Source: Flammeovirga pacifica (GTDB lineage: Bacteria > Bacteroidota > Bacteroidia > Cytophagales > Flammeovirgaceae). From it: a stretch of DNA of 64,000 bases. The notes beneath the pieces were generated by a model. The model was given only the letters and a program-made list of their open reading frames with translations. It ran no database searches and was not told the DNA's origin. Where the stretch lies: contig NZ_JRYR02000002.1 of NCBI RefSeq assembly GCF_000807855.2, forward strand, positions 821,756 through 885,755. The letters are read 5' to 3'. Shown one piece after another: positions 45,249-52,976 of this stretch. The position numbers and the translations under genes were made by a program. Each line of letters begins with the position of its first letter. The stretch's first letter is position 1.

Positions 45249-45904
45249 ATCTACCGAATCAATCCATACCAGAAGAAAACGGGGCAGATAGCAAAAAAAT
45301 GCTGATTGCCATGGTAGGTATAGGTGCTTTTTGTGCACTTCTTATTGTCCTCATTTTTGAGGGAACAAAAGAGAGAAGAGCATTTCTTAAAGCAGAAGCC
45401 TTAGAAAAAGCCATCTTCCAAGTAATACCGAACGCTAAAAGTATGAAACCAATGCAATTTATTGATGGTCAATTGACCGAGGTCGATAAAGAAGCAAAAG
45501 GTGAAACACTATATGCAGGTTATAATGAGAGTAATCAACTTGTCGGCTATGCTATTGAAGCTAGCGGGCAAGGTTATGCTGATATCATTAAGGTGCTCTA
45601 TGGTTATGATCCACAGAAACAAGCCATTGTTGGTTTCCAAGTACTGGAAAGTAAGGAAACACCTGGCTTGGGTGATAAAATAGAGAAACAAGAATCCTTT
45701 TTAGCGAATTTCATCAGTTTAGACGTCACTTTAAATGCCGATAAAAAAGGGCTAGCCAATGAGGTTGTGACTGTCAAACAAGGTGAAAAGAGCAATCCTT
45801 GGGAAATCGATGGAATTACAGGAGCGACAATATCCAGCCGAGCAATTGGAGATATTATTAACTCTAGTATCCAAGAGATTGGACCAAAAATAAGTAATAA
45901 ATAA
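45245..45904 (+). CDS. rnfG: Electron transport complex subunit RnfG
   Basis: 219 residues: one N-terminal membrane helix (about 20-38) and a periplasmic FMN-binding domain. The covalent-flavin site is present as DGITGATISSRAIGDI with the Thr of the (S/T)GAT(S/T) motif near residue 192; YGYDPQKQAIVGFQVLESKETPGLGDKI is the conserved FMN-binding strand segment. Attachment requires the flavin transferase ApbE, not encoded in this window. ATGA overlap with rnfD. Confidence 0.96.
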   Translation: MNLPNQSIPEENGADSKKMLIAMVGIGAFCALLIVLIFEGTKERRAFLKAEALEKAIFQVIPNAKSMKPMQFIDGQLTEVDKEAKGETLYAGYNESNQLVGYAIEASGQGYADIIKVLYGYDPQKQAIVGFQVLESKETPGLGDKIEKQESFLANFISLDVTLNADKKGLANEVVTVKQGEKSNPWEIDGITGATISSRAIGDIINSSIQEIGPKISNK

Positions 45905-46043
45905 TAAGTAAAAACTAAGGGTAGGCAGAAAATATATTGAATGATTACCTATTACTTATCATCTATTCCTTGTTCCAAGACTGTTGTTTTATTAGGCTGA
46001 TACATCAAGTAATTGTATGTATCAGTTGATTAAAAATAAATAA
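45905..46043. repeat. Spacer with imperfect inverted repeat between rnfG and rnfE
   Basis: 139-base gap in an otherwise tightly packed operon. TAATAAGTAA at the left end pairs with TTACTTATCAT-like sequence near 45952, forming a possible hairpin. No T run follows, so it may be an RNA stability or processing element rather than a terminator. Confidence 0.35.
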
Positions 46044-46682
46044 ATGAACGTCGCTGTAAAAGAAAATAAAAAGAAGAGAGAGCAGAAAAGTACCGATGAG
46101 TTCATTAAAGGGCTTTGGAAGGAAAATCCTGTTTTTGTCCAAGTATTAGGGATGTGTCCAGTTTTAGCTGTGACTAACACCTCTATGAATGCTTTGGCCA
46201 TGGGATTAGCTACTTCTTTTGTTTTGCTGATGTCAAATATTTTAATTTCACTATTAAGAAATTTCATCCCAAAACAAGTACGTATTTCCTCTTACATATT
46301 GATAATTGCAACTTTTGTAACGGTAATTGATTATGTGATACAAGCAATCAGTGTAGAGTTACATAAAAGTTTAGGTGCATTCATTTCACTCATTGTAGTG
46401 AACTGTTTGATATTGAGTCGTGCAGAAGCCTTTGCTTCAAAAAACACTTTAAAGCACTCTGTTATGGATGCTTTAGGTATGGGTATAGGTTTTACATTTG
46501 CATTACTTTGTTTAGGTGTCGTGAGAGAAGTTCTTGGGAGCGGGACAGTCTTCCAATTTCAAATCTTACCCGAAAACTTCCAATCTTGGATCATTATGAT
46601 CCTTCCTGCTGGAGGATTTTTCACCCTCGCTTTTTGGTTACTGTTCTTTAACTATTTAAAAGAAAGAAAAGCGAAATCATGA
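46044..46682 (+). CDS. rnfE: Electron transport complex subunit RnfE
   Basis: 212 residues, six membrane segments. Homologous to NqrD. Cysteines in LGMCPVLAVTN and VVNCLILSRAEAF are the expected ligands of the intramembrane iron site shared with RnfA. The N terminus is longer and more basic (KENKKKREQKSTDEF) than in many RnfE. Overlaps rnfA by 4 bases. Confidence 0.96.
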   Translation: MNVAVKENKKKREQKSTDEFIKGLWKENPVFVQVLGMCPVLAVTNTSMNALAMGLATSFVLLMSNILISLLRNFIPKQVRISSYILIIATFVTVIDYVIQAISVELHKSLGAFISLIVVNCLILSRAEAFASKNTLKHSVMDALGMGIGFTFALLCLGVVREVLGSGTVFQFQILPENFQSWIIMILPAGGFFTLAFWLLFFNYLKERKAKS

Positions 46683-47257
46683 ACACAGCCTCACTATGGA
46701 GCATTTTTATAAATGCCTGCCTCATCAACAACTTTGTACTGGCCTACTTCTTAGGTATATGTCCCTTTTTAGGGGTCTCTGGGAAAGTAGCAACAGCCTC
46801 AAAAATGGGCGCTGCAGTAACCTTTGTTATGGTGATCAGTTCATTATGCGCATTCGGTATCAATAGTATACTTACTGCTATTAATGCTCCTTATTTACAA
46901 CTAATTAGTTACATCGTAGTGATTGCCTCTACGGTACAATTAGTAGAAATGTTTGTCAAAAAAATGAGTCCTGCATTGTTTAATGCGCTAGGAATATTCC
47001 TCCCTCTTATCACAACCAACTGTGCTATTTTGGGTTTAGTTTTATTCCAAACGGCTAAAGGATATAACATTTTAGAAGGATTTGTCTATGCTTTGGGTGC
47101 AGGAGCTGGTTTTACCATTGCCCTACTCCTTATGGCCGGATTAAGAGAACAACTCGAACTTGCTGATACTCCCAAAATAGTAAAGGGAACAGCAATTACT
47201 CTTCTGATCGCAGGCATATTAAGCTTAGGTTTTATGGGATTTTCAGGATTGGGGTAA
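46679..47257 (+). CDS. rnfA: Electron transport complex subunit RnfA
   Basis: 192 residues, six membrane segments, homologous to NqrE. LGICPFLGVSG and TTNCAILGLVLF hold the two cysteines that with those of RnfE bind the intramembrane iron cluster. ATGA overlap with rnfE. Followed by a 99-base spacer with a hairpin, then the small four-cysteine protein. Confidence 0.96.
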   Translation: MNTASLWSIFINACLINNFVLAYFLGICPFLGVSGKVATASKMGAAVTFVMVISSLCAFGINSILTAINAPYLQLISYIVVIASTVQLVEMFVKKMSPALFNALGIFLPLITTNCAILGLVLFQTAKGYNILEGFVYALGAGAGFTIALLLMAGLREQLELADTPKIVKGTAITLLIAGILSLGFMGFSGLG

Positions 47258-47261
47258 AGGT

Positions 47262-47338
47262 TATGAGTTAGAAATTCGAAGCTCAAAATAACTAAAGTGA
47301 GTTTTGGTTTCTGAAATGATTTGCTCTATCAACCTTAT
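47262..47338. repeat. Imperfect inverted repeat between rnfA and the small Cys protein
   Basis: AAGGTTATGAG at the left pairs imperfectly with CTCTATCAACCTT at the right (about 47325-47338). The left arm contains GAGTTAGAAA, a 10-mer that recurs (complemented) in the spacer before rnfB, suggesting a related intergenic repeat family. Confidence 0.4.
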
Positions 47339-47356
47339 TTTTAAAATCAATAAATC

Positions 47357-47542
47357 ATGAATTACATTCTTCCCATAATCATAGTCGTTTGCATCGTTCT
47401 CCTTTGGATGATAGTTCAAATGGGTTGGTCGAAGGTCTTTAAAGATCAACATCAATACGATGATGCTTTGGCGGGCAGATCAAAATGTACAGGCTGTAAA
47501 TGTAAAGTAGTCTGTAAAAAAGATAAACAAGTTATCATTTGA
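47357..47542 (+). CDS. Small one-helix protein with C-terminal four-cysteine motif, Rnf operon
   Basis: 61 residues: N-out hydrophobic helix (about 2-24, with one cysteine in the helix) and a short polar tail ending in SKCTGCKCKVVCKKDKQ, four cysteines within ten residues. It lies between rnfA and the FNR-type reductase in the operon. Layout is like NqrM (one helix plus clustered cysteines), the factor that delivers iron to the NqrD/NqrE membrane site in Na+-NQR; RnfE and RnfA are the counterparts of those subunits. No sequence identity to NqrM is claimed. Other readings: FeoB-associated Cys-rich membrane protein family. The real start is the ATG at 47357 directly after a short AT leader. Confidence 0.75.
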   Translation: MNYILPIIIVVCIVLLWMIVQMGWSKVFKDQHQYDDALAGRSKCTGCKCKVVCKKDKQVII

Positions 47543-47569
47543 TAAAAAATTAATACAACACATTACGTT

Positions 47570-48427
47570 ATGACACAATTAAGCGATTACCCTACAGAAA
47601 AACGTTATCAAGCGTTGGTTCTGAAAACGGACCGTCTTACTCCTGAAGATACAGATGAAGTAAGAGAAATTTTGTTAGAAGTCGATGATCCCAACTTCCA
47701 AATTGAAGTAAATCAAAGTTTTGGTGTTTTAGTAAGAGCCAATGGTGATTTTGGCAACACGTATCATCATAGATTATATAGTGTGGCTGATGTACCAAAA
47801 GCTGTTGGGGGTAAACTGCAAATTAAAATGTTAGTCAAAAGATGTGGCTATGTTGATGATTTCAGTGGAGAGCTCTTCAAAGGGATTGTATCAAATTATA
47901 TTTGCGACCTGAAACCTCTTGATGAGATTCAAATTACAGGACCTTTCAACTTAGCATTTAATGTTCCTGAAGATGAAGAATCGAATATGATTTTAGTAGG
48001 TATGGGAACGGGAATCGCTCCATTTAGAGCCTTTATCAAACATATTTATAATGATATTGGCGATTGGAAAGGTAAAGTTCGCCTATTCTATGGTGCTAAA
48101 AGTGGTTTAGATATGCTGTACATGAATGATAAAAACAGCGATCTCACCCAATATTATGATCAAACTTCTTTTGAGGCTTTACAAGCTGTAAGTCCAAGAC
48201 CAAAATGGCAAGACCCGATCAATTTAGATCAAGTACTTGAAGGTCGTGCTTACGAAATCAAACAACTTTTAGCCATGAATAATACTCACGTTTATATAGC
48301 AGGCTATAAAGATGTAATGAAAAAATTAGATATCGCTTTTGCCAATATTTTAGGTTCAAAACAAAAATGGGAAACTAGAAAAAAAGAGCTTATTGCTGGC
48401 GGTAAGTGGGCAGAAGTAATTTATTAA
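47570..48427 (+). CDS. FNR-type FAD/NAD(P)H oxidoreductase
   Basis: 285 residues, soluble. FAD-binding segment HHRLYSVAD near residue 66 and NAD(P)-binding MILVGMGTGIAPFRAFIKHI near 142, with YIAGYKDVMKKLDIAF near the C terminus, match the ferredoxin-NADP+ reductase superfamily, close to plant-type FNR or the FAD/NAD part of NqrF/phenol-hydroxylase reductases. No 2Fe-2S domain is present, so it is not NqrF. In an operon with PFOR and Rnf it may exchange electrons between ferredoxin and NADP(H), in parallel with Rnf. Starts 27 bases after the small Cys protein. Confidence 0.9.
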   Translation: MTQLSDYPTEKRYQALVLKTDRLTPEDTDEVREILLEVDDPNFQIEVNQSFGVLVRANGDFGNTYHHRLYSVADVPKAVGGKLQIKMLVKRCGYVDDFSGELFKGIVSNYICDLKPLDEIQITGPFNLAFNVPEDEESNMILVGMGTGIAPFRAFIKHIYNDIGDWKGKVRLFYGAKSGLDMLYMNDKNSDLTQYYDQTSFEALQAVSPRPKWQDPINLDQVLEGRAYEIKQLLAMNNTHVYIAGYKDVMKKLDIAFANILGSKQKWETRKKELIAGGKWAEVIY

Positions 48428-48429
48428 TT

Positions 48430-48515
48430 CGTTAGGAACTAGGATAAAGTTGTTCTTCGAAAGATAGATTTTCTATAACTGAACTTCTAATTCCTAGTTT
48501 CTAACTCCTAATTAA
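48430..48515. repeat. Imperfect inverted repeat between FNR-type gene and rnfB
   Basis: AACTAGG (48437-48443) is complemented by CCTAGTT (48493-48499), and TTAGG by CCTAA, around a central AT-rich part with GTTC/GAAC. The right arm contains TTTCTAACTC, the complement of the GAGTTAGAAA found in the spacer after rnfA. Confidence 0.45.
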
Positions 48516-48520
48516 ACTTT

Positions 48521-49381
48521 ATGAGTATAATAACAGCATTAGCAGCATTAGGTGGCCTCACCTTACTATTGGCCATAATGCTGATTGTAGCGAATAAGAA
48601 ATTATATGTTTTTGAAGATCCTAGAATAGATGTCGTAGATGATTTGCTTCCCAAAGCCAATTGTGGTGCTTGTGGAATGCCTGGCTGTAGAACTTTTGCT
48701 GAAGCAGTTGTGAAAGGTGAAGTTTTACCTGGTAAATGTACCGTTAATTCTGAAGAAGGGAAAAACGCCATTGCAGATTATTTAGGAGTAGCTTTAGGAG
48801 ATGAGGATAAAATTGTAGCTCGTTTGGCCTGTCAGGGTGGTAGTAATGTTGCCGTGGATAGAGCTGAATACCAAGGTTTGTCTTCTTGTTCTGCAGCTTC
48901 ACTAATTTCAGGTGGTCAAAAAGGGTGTTTTTGGGGTTGCTTAGGTTTAGGAGACTGTTCGGTAAGCTGTGATTTTGATGCCATTCAAATGAACAAACAC
49001 GGTATACCTGAAGTAGATGTTGAAAAATGTACTGCTTGTGGTGATTGTGTGGAAAGTTGTCCTAAAGGTTTATTCTCTTTGGAACCTATTGAAAACCGAC
49101 TTTGGGTAGCCTGTAAAAATCTTCAAAAAGGTGATGAAATTTTAGAAGAATGCCAAGTGGGTTGTACCGCTTGTGGCAAATGCGTGATGGATGCAGAAGG
49201 TGGCATCAATATGATAGATAATTTACCAAGGATAAATTATAAAGAAAAACTTACACAAAAACCGATACAAAGATGCCCTACCGGTGCGATTGTTTGGTTA
49301 GATGATGACAAAGGAATCATCAAAGGAAAAGAAAGCAAGAAAATAATCCGGAAGGAAAAACAAAAAGTTGCTTTCTCATAG
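48521..49381 (+). CDS. rnfB: Electron transport complex subunit RnfB
   Basis: Ferredoxin-accepting subunit of Rnf. 286 residues: N-terminal membrane helix (about 4-24), the four-cysteine cluster KANCGACGMPGCRTFAEAV (near 48-64) that is typical of RnfB/AsrB, then poly-ferredoxin cysteines: SCSAAS..GCFWGCLGLGDCSVSCDF, EKCTACGDCVESCPKGLF, and VGCTACGKCVMD, plus a final RCPTGAI. Carried last in the operon, separated from rnfA by two genes, whereas the common order is rnfCDGEAB. Followed by a terminator. Confidence 0.97.
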   Translation: MSIITALAALGGLTLLLAIMLIVANKKLYVFEDPRIDVVDDLLPKANCGACGMPGCRTFAEAVVKGEVLPGKCTVNSEEGKNAIADYLGVALGDEDKIVARLACQGGSNVAVDRAEYQGLSSCSAASLISGGQKGCFWGCLGLGDCSVSCDFDAIQMNKHGIPEVDVEKCTACGDCVESCPKGLFSLEPIENRLWVACKNLQKGDEILEECQVGCTACGKCVMDAEGGINMIDNLPRINYKEKLTQKPIQRCPTGAIVWLDDDKGIIKGKESKKIIRKEKQKVAFS

Positions 49382-49400
49382 CTTTTTAACGTAAGTGTGT

Positions 49401-49437
49401 GAGCCGCCAGGATTTTGTCTTGGTGGCTCTTCTTTTT
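49401..49437 (+). terminator. Terminator of the PFOR-Rnf operon
   Basis: GAGCCGCCA (49401-49409) pairs with TGGTGGCTC (49421-49429) including one G-T pair, followed by a T-rich run (to 49437) on the plus strand. Strong intrinsic terminator. Confidence 0.85.
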
Positions 49438-50342
49438 TATATAACAAACTCCAAAGAAAGAGAATCCAACTGACCCGACAATGTTGTACTTATTTCTTTT
49501 TTCAGTTGTTTGACTTTATGAATGGACACTTTTTCTGTTTCATCATCTAAGTAAACAAGTACTAAATAGTTACTTCCTGTTTTAGAAACAAAGACACTTA
49601 CCTCACTAAATTCTTCTTCTACTATCTTTAGTACTGCATCTTCAATGTCGTTCCTCAGGTTTTTATCTTGTAATACTCCACCACCTAGTTCTACAAAAGC
49701 ATCTTTTATAATATTCAATGGACTTTTGATCATCATTACACACATCAAAAGCACTATAATTGCATCTCCTGTATACCTTAAAAAGCCGAAGAAGGAGCCT
49801 TCATTGATGAAAGAAAAAGCAACTAAGGCTGCCCCTGAAAACAGGGATAAATAGCCGTCTAATTTTAATGAAGCTACCTCAACTCTTAAAATATCACTCT
49901 GATTATTCATTTTGATATTTTGTTTCTTAGCAAAAAATGCCATTCCAAAACAAAGAATAACCATTCCAATAATATAATATACAATAGGTCCAGTTTTGAT
50001 TATGGATATTTCCTCCCCTGTTATATAATCTAAGATTTTTATGGTATTCTGAAAAGTGGCTCCTAAAATAATCCCCAAAATCAAAAAGCCTTTAAATAGC
50101 ACAAAAAAGGCTTCATAAGAATATTTACCAAAAGGGAAAGTAGCTGTTCTTTGATGCTTAGATCGTGAAATAAATTCTGCCGCTATGGTTACTAATACAG
50201 CTATAAAAGAGAAATTACCATCCAATAACATTGCTTCTGAAGCGGTAACATCATAGGTATACCATCCTGCAAAAGCCATTAACAAATTAACAACTGCAAT
50301 TATTCTTAACGTACTTGTTTCTATTTTTTGGATGCTATTCAT
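49437..50342 (-). CDS. Cation diffusion facilitator (CDF) family transporter
   Basis: 301 residues. About six membrane segments: LLDGNFSFIAVLVTIAAEF and FPFGKYSYEAFFVLFKGFL near the N terminus match the CDF transmembrane pattern, with metal-site acidic/Asp residues in LDGNF and DGYLSLFSGAALV; the last 80 residues form the cytosolic alpha-beta ferredoxin-like domain (EVSVFVSKTGSNYLVLVYLDD). Probably exports Zn2+, Co2+, Fe2+ or similar. Some metal ligands (canonical HxxxD) are altered, so specificity cannot be read off. Converges with rnfB. Confidence 0.85.
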   Translation of the reverse strand: MNSIQKIETSTLRIIAVVNLLMAFAGWYTYDVTASEAMLLDGNFSFIAVLVTIAAEFISRSKHQRTATFPFGKYSYEAFFVLFKGFLILGIILGATFQNTIKILDYITGEEISIIKTGPIVYYIIGMVILCFGMAFFAKKQNIKMNNQSDILRVEVASLKLDGYLSLFSGAALVAFSFINEGSFFGFLRYTGDAIIVLLMCVMMIKSPLNIIKDAFVELGGGVLQDKNLRNDIEDAVLKIVEEEFSEVSVFVSKTGSNYLVLVYLDDETEKVSIHKVKQLKKEISTTLSGQLDSLSLEFVI

Positions 50343-50504
50343 AATTCTTCTTCTTCATTTTCTATAGAAGGGATTTATTAGTTTAGTAACCCTAAATTAG
50401 ATATTAAAAATGATATTTGTAATACAACATTGATAAAAACAGACAGCAATAATGTTTCTCTTCAAAAAAAATATTTTTAATAAAGATACCTAGCTGATAT
50501 GAAA

Positions 50505-50542
50505 CAAAAAAAGGTTGCCTGTATACATTACAAGACAACCTT
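50505..50542 (-). terminator. Terminator of the DUF2490 protein gene
   Basis: AAGGTTG (50511-50517) pairs with CAACCTT (50536-50542), and inner TGTA with TACA, followed on the minus strand by a seven-base T run. Located directly after the DUF2490 stop. Confidence 0.7.
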
Positions 50543-50565
50543 AATTTTGTATTTTCTAAATCGAA

Positions 50566-51255
50566 TTAGTTCTCAAAAAAAGCTAATTTATGCGTTAAGA
50601 AAAACTGTAATCTATGTTCATTAGGATGACCATTTTTTGATAAGTACATGTATCCTGCTTGCAGGTTCATTGTTTTTGAAAATTGATAACCTAACATTGC
50701 ATACGCACGGTTTTGATTCAATTGAGTGTTAGGATCAATATCTACCAAAACTTCATTACCAAATGTACCAAAAACAACTCCTTGATGCATAGTCTTATCA
50801 GAAATAGGCACTCCAACTTGTGCTCTATATCTACCTCTTTGTGCTAAACCACTTTCCAAAGATCTTAATTCATATCTGTATCTATGTTGCAAAGAAAAAC
50901 GCCCAATTTTTTGGGAAGTAATGCCTTGAAATGTGGTTCTGTATTCCGATGATGAAACGCCATCAGGATTCACAGGTTCATAAGGATTATTGTGGTGATA
51001 TTCTTGAGATACCGCCAATTGAAAATTGTCTGTCACATTATAACAAAAGAAAGGACGAACAAAGAAACTTTGAACATCAGTGACTACATCATAAGTTCTT
51101 GCTTGTGTCTCAAAGAAAATTTCAAACTTAGGAGAAAATTTGAAGAATCCATTATACACATACCAACTACCCACTTCTGGCAATTCTTGTGCTTTAGTTG
51201 TTAGTGTACAAAACAATGTTGATAGAGTTAATACTAGGGTTTTCTTAAAATTCAT
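50566..51255 (-). CDS. DUF2490-family outer-membrane protein
   Basis: 229 residues with a signal peptide (hydrophobic core about 5-17, cleavage after TTKAQ). The rest alternates polar/aromatic residues in beta strands: SWYVYNGFFKFSPKFEIFFETQAR, ISQKIGRFSLQHRYRYELRS, and the ending RLQFFLTHKLAFFEN, consistent with an outer-membrane barrel of the DUF2490 family. Function unknown. Single gene with its own terminator; a 9-bp inverted repeat lies in its leader near 51277-51302. Confidence 0.8.
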   Translation of the reverse strand: MNFKKTLVLTLSTLFCTLTTKAQELPEVGSWYVYNGFFKFSPKFEIFFETQARTYDVVTDVQSFFVRPFFCYNVTDNFQLAVSQEYHHNNPYEPVNPDGVSSSEYRTTFQGITSQKIGRFSLQHRYRYELRSLESGLAQRGRYRAQVGVPISDKTMHQGVVFGTFGNEVLVDIDPNTQLNQNRAYAMLGYQFSKTMNLQAGYMYLSKNGHPNEHRLQFFLTHKLAFFEN

Positions 51256-51276
51256 TTATTTCTTGGTTTTATATTT

Positions 51277-51302
51277 AATAAATCAAAAATAAATGATTTA
51301 TT
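51277..51302. promoter_or_regulatory. 9-bp inverted repeat upstream of DUF2490 gene
   Basis: AATAAATCA (51277-51285) with TGATTTATT (51294-51302), 8-base spacer, 20 bases before the start codon. Candidate operator or leader hairpin. Confidence 0.3.
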
Positions 51303-51492
51303 ATGAACTAAAAAATCATAATTCAACATTGGGTAAACGTTAACAAAAGTTCAATATACTTTATAATACGAATTTAGTTTTGGGAAAATGAGGATACGAG
51401 TCTCTGTTCTGCTTTTTAGTTTTTGACAAAGGTATCTTAATACTGTATAATATGCTTAATGTTGATTTAAGTAAGGCTTATTAGGGAAGTTT

Positions 51493-51921
51493 CTACTTCT
51501 TTACCCGATTAATCATCAAAGATAATTTAGCATAGTTACTTTCTGTAAAGTCATCTATGGTTACGACCAACTTTGTTTCCTTATCCAATCGTGTTACATA
51601 ATGATGTTTCTTCCGCCAATTCTGTATATTTCTGTCAAAATTTGTGTTATACATTTTCCTCAAATTGTACATAAAATCGCGAAAGTCTTTTTCCTCTATT
51701 AGTCGTGTTGAATGACCATCATAAGAAGGTACAAAACCGATAGAGGTAATCTTATCATTATCATCTGTATATATAAAAATGACGCCGTCTAGATTTCCCA
51801 CACGGGTGAAAATCATGTCCTAACTGCTTGTGAAATTATCTCCTAAATGGTAATTGGTGATGGATTGAGAATAGATAACATCCGAAATTAGAAGAAAGAA
51901 AAATAAATAGAGAGTTTTCAT
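51493..51921 (-). pseudogene. Small secreted-protein gene interrupted by an in-frame amber codon
   Basis: Reading from ATG at 51921: a clean signal peptide (MKTLYLFFFLLISDVIYSQS), then SITNYHLGDNFTSS, then TAG at 51822-51820 as codon 34; the same frame continues with DMIFTRVGNLDGVIFIYTDDND for 107 more codons to a normal stop. Everything is in one frame, so one base change would restore a 142-codon gene encoding a small exported protein with beta-strands and a basic middle (NWRKKHHYVTRLDKETKL). So this is either a recent pseudogene or a sequencing error. No family is recognised for the mature part. The internal ATG at 51816 could start a 107-residue cytosolic fragment but has no function evidence. 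Confidence 0.7.
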
Positions 51922-52173
51922 TGGAGGTAAAATTTAAGTAAGTTGTTTATAACATAAATTTCAGAATTGATCACTCAAACCCAAAAGTATATATTACTAT
52001 AAAGTTAATAAATCTCTTTCTAAATTGCTTTTAAATTGCCTGAAAGTAACCAGTATTATGCAAAGGAAAACAGTGACTAAATAATTCTCAATAGGAATGC
52101 TATTCCTTCTACTATCCGTAATATTTTGAATAGCTTTAATGATAAATTAAATCCAATTAAGCATTAACTATCC

Positions 52174-52767
52174 ATGACAAATTCTAACTATAAATCATTT
52201 TGTTTACACCAATATTTAAATGAGAATGTTGACCACAAGCCTTTTTTTAAAACAATAACGGTGGAAAAAGGGGAAATGATTTATCAACCCTCTACCACCA
52301 CTTTACATATTTATTATGTAATAGAGGGAGGCGTTAGTCTTGGAGAATATACCCACGATGGCAATTGTGTTACTTACGATATTTTAGGTAAAAACAATAT
52401 TTTTGGCAACCTGAAGTATTTAGAAAGTGGTAACTTTTATGAATTCTCCAAAGCACTCACGACAAGTACTTTACTTAAAATTGAACATCAATTTTTTAGG
52501 GATATTATTATACAAGACCACCGATTGTCTGATTGGTTTAAATACTATTTGGTGAAAAGGTGGTGTATTGCCGAAAAGAAATTGGCGTTGGTCAATCAGA
52601 AATCTATCCTTACTAAAATTGAACAAATTTGTAAGATCTATTTTCAGAAAGTATCCATTGATCAGATCCAATCTGATTACCTTCCCAACATATTGACCAT
52701 GCAAGAATTGGGAGATCTTATTGGGGTGAGTAGACAATCCGTTTCTCGTCCAGTAAGCACCTTTTGA
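52174..52767 (+). CDS. Crp/Fnr-family regulator with shortened C-terminal HTH
   Basis: 197 residues. Cyclic-nucleotide-binding-like N-terminal domain (about 20-115: ITVEKGEMIYQPSTTTLHIYYVIEGGVSLG) and dimerisation helix (130-165), then the helix-turn-helix LTMQELGDLIGVSRQSVSR. In the family the recognition helix is followed by a second wing of about 10-20 residues; here the protein ends PVSTF five residues after SVSR. There is no Fe-S cysteine set (so not an Fnr oxygen sensor). DNA after the stop does not restore the wing in any frame. So it may be truncated or partly defective. Confidence 0.75.
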   Translation: MTNSNYKSFCLHQYLNENVDHKPFFKTITVEKGEMIYQPSTTTLHIYYVIEGGVSLGEYTHDGNCVTYDILGKNNIFGNLKYLESGNFYEFSKALTTSTLLKIEHQFFRDIIIQDHRLSDWFKYYLVKRWCIAEKKLALVNQKSILTKIEQICKIYFQKVSIDQIQSDYLPNILTMQELGDLIGVSRQSVSRPVSTF

Positions 52768-52877
52768 GTTTCAACGTGCCTTTATAACTGATGCACTCTT
52801 GAGATCTCATTTTCTTCCCACCCATGGCGATTCAGCTTTCTTGTAAGCTGAATGATAGGTTTGATTGCAGGGCAAAC

Positions 52878-52907
52878 AAAAAGCAAATCACATAATGATT
52901 TGCCTTT
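52878..52907 (-). terminator. Probable terminator of the OmpL47-like gene
   Basis: GCAAATCA (52883-52890) with TGATTTGC (52896-52903) and a T-rich tail on the minus strand (GCTTTTTG). Lies 70 bases beyond the stop at 52977, between this unit and the converging Crp gene. Confidence 0.55.
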
Positions 52908-52976
52908 TGATTCAATACAGCCTAATGCTCTTAAATATTTTAAATTTCCTGGTTGATATCAATAAACTATACTTAA

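Noticed and set aside
47570-48427. Calling the FNR-type gene nqrF or rnfH
   Set aside because: It lacks a 2Fe-2S domain and membrane helix of NqrF and is unrelated to RnfH; only FAD and NAD(P) motifs are present.
51493-51816. Treating the 107-codon frame from the internal ATG as an intact gene
   Set aside because: A clean signal peptide lies in the same frame directly upstream, so a broken longer gene is the better explanation.
51820-51822. Pyrrolysine or programmed readthrough at the amber codon
   Set aside because: No Pyl genes or readthrough context are seen and these are not expected in this phylum.
52782-52954. Open minus-strand frame of about 56 codons after the Crp gene, resembling coding sequence (residues such as RKLNRHGWEENEIS)
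   Set aside because: It has no start codon and overlaps a likely terminator; could be a remnant but I cannot name a family.
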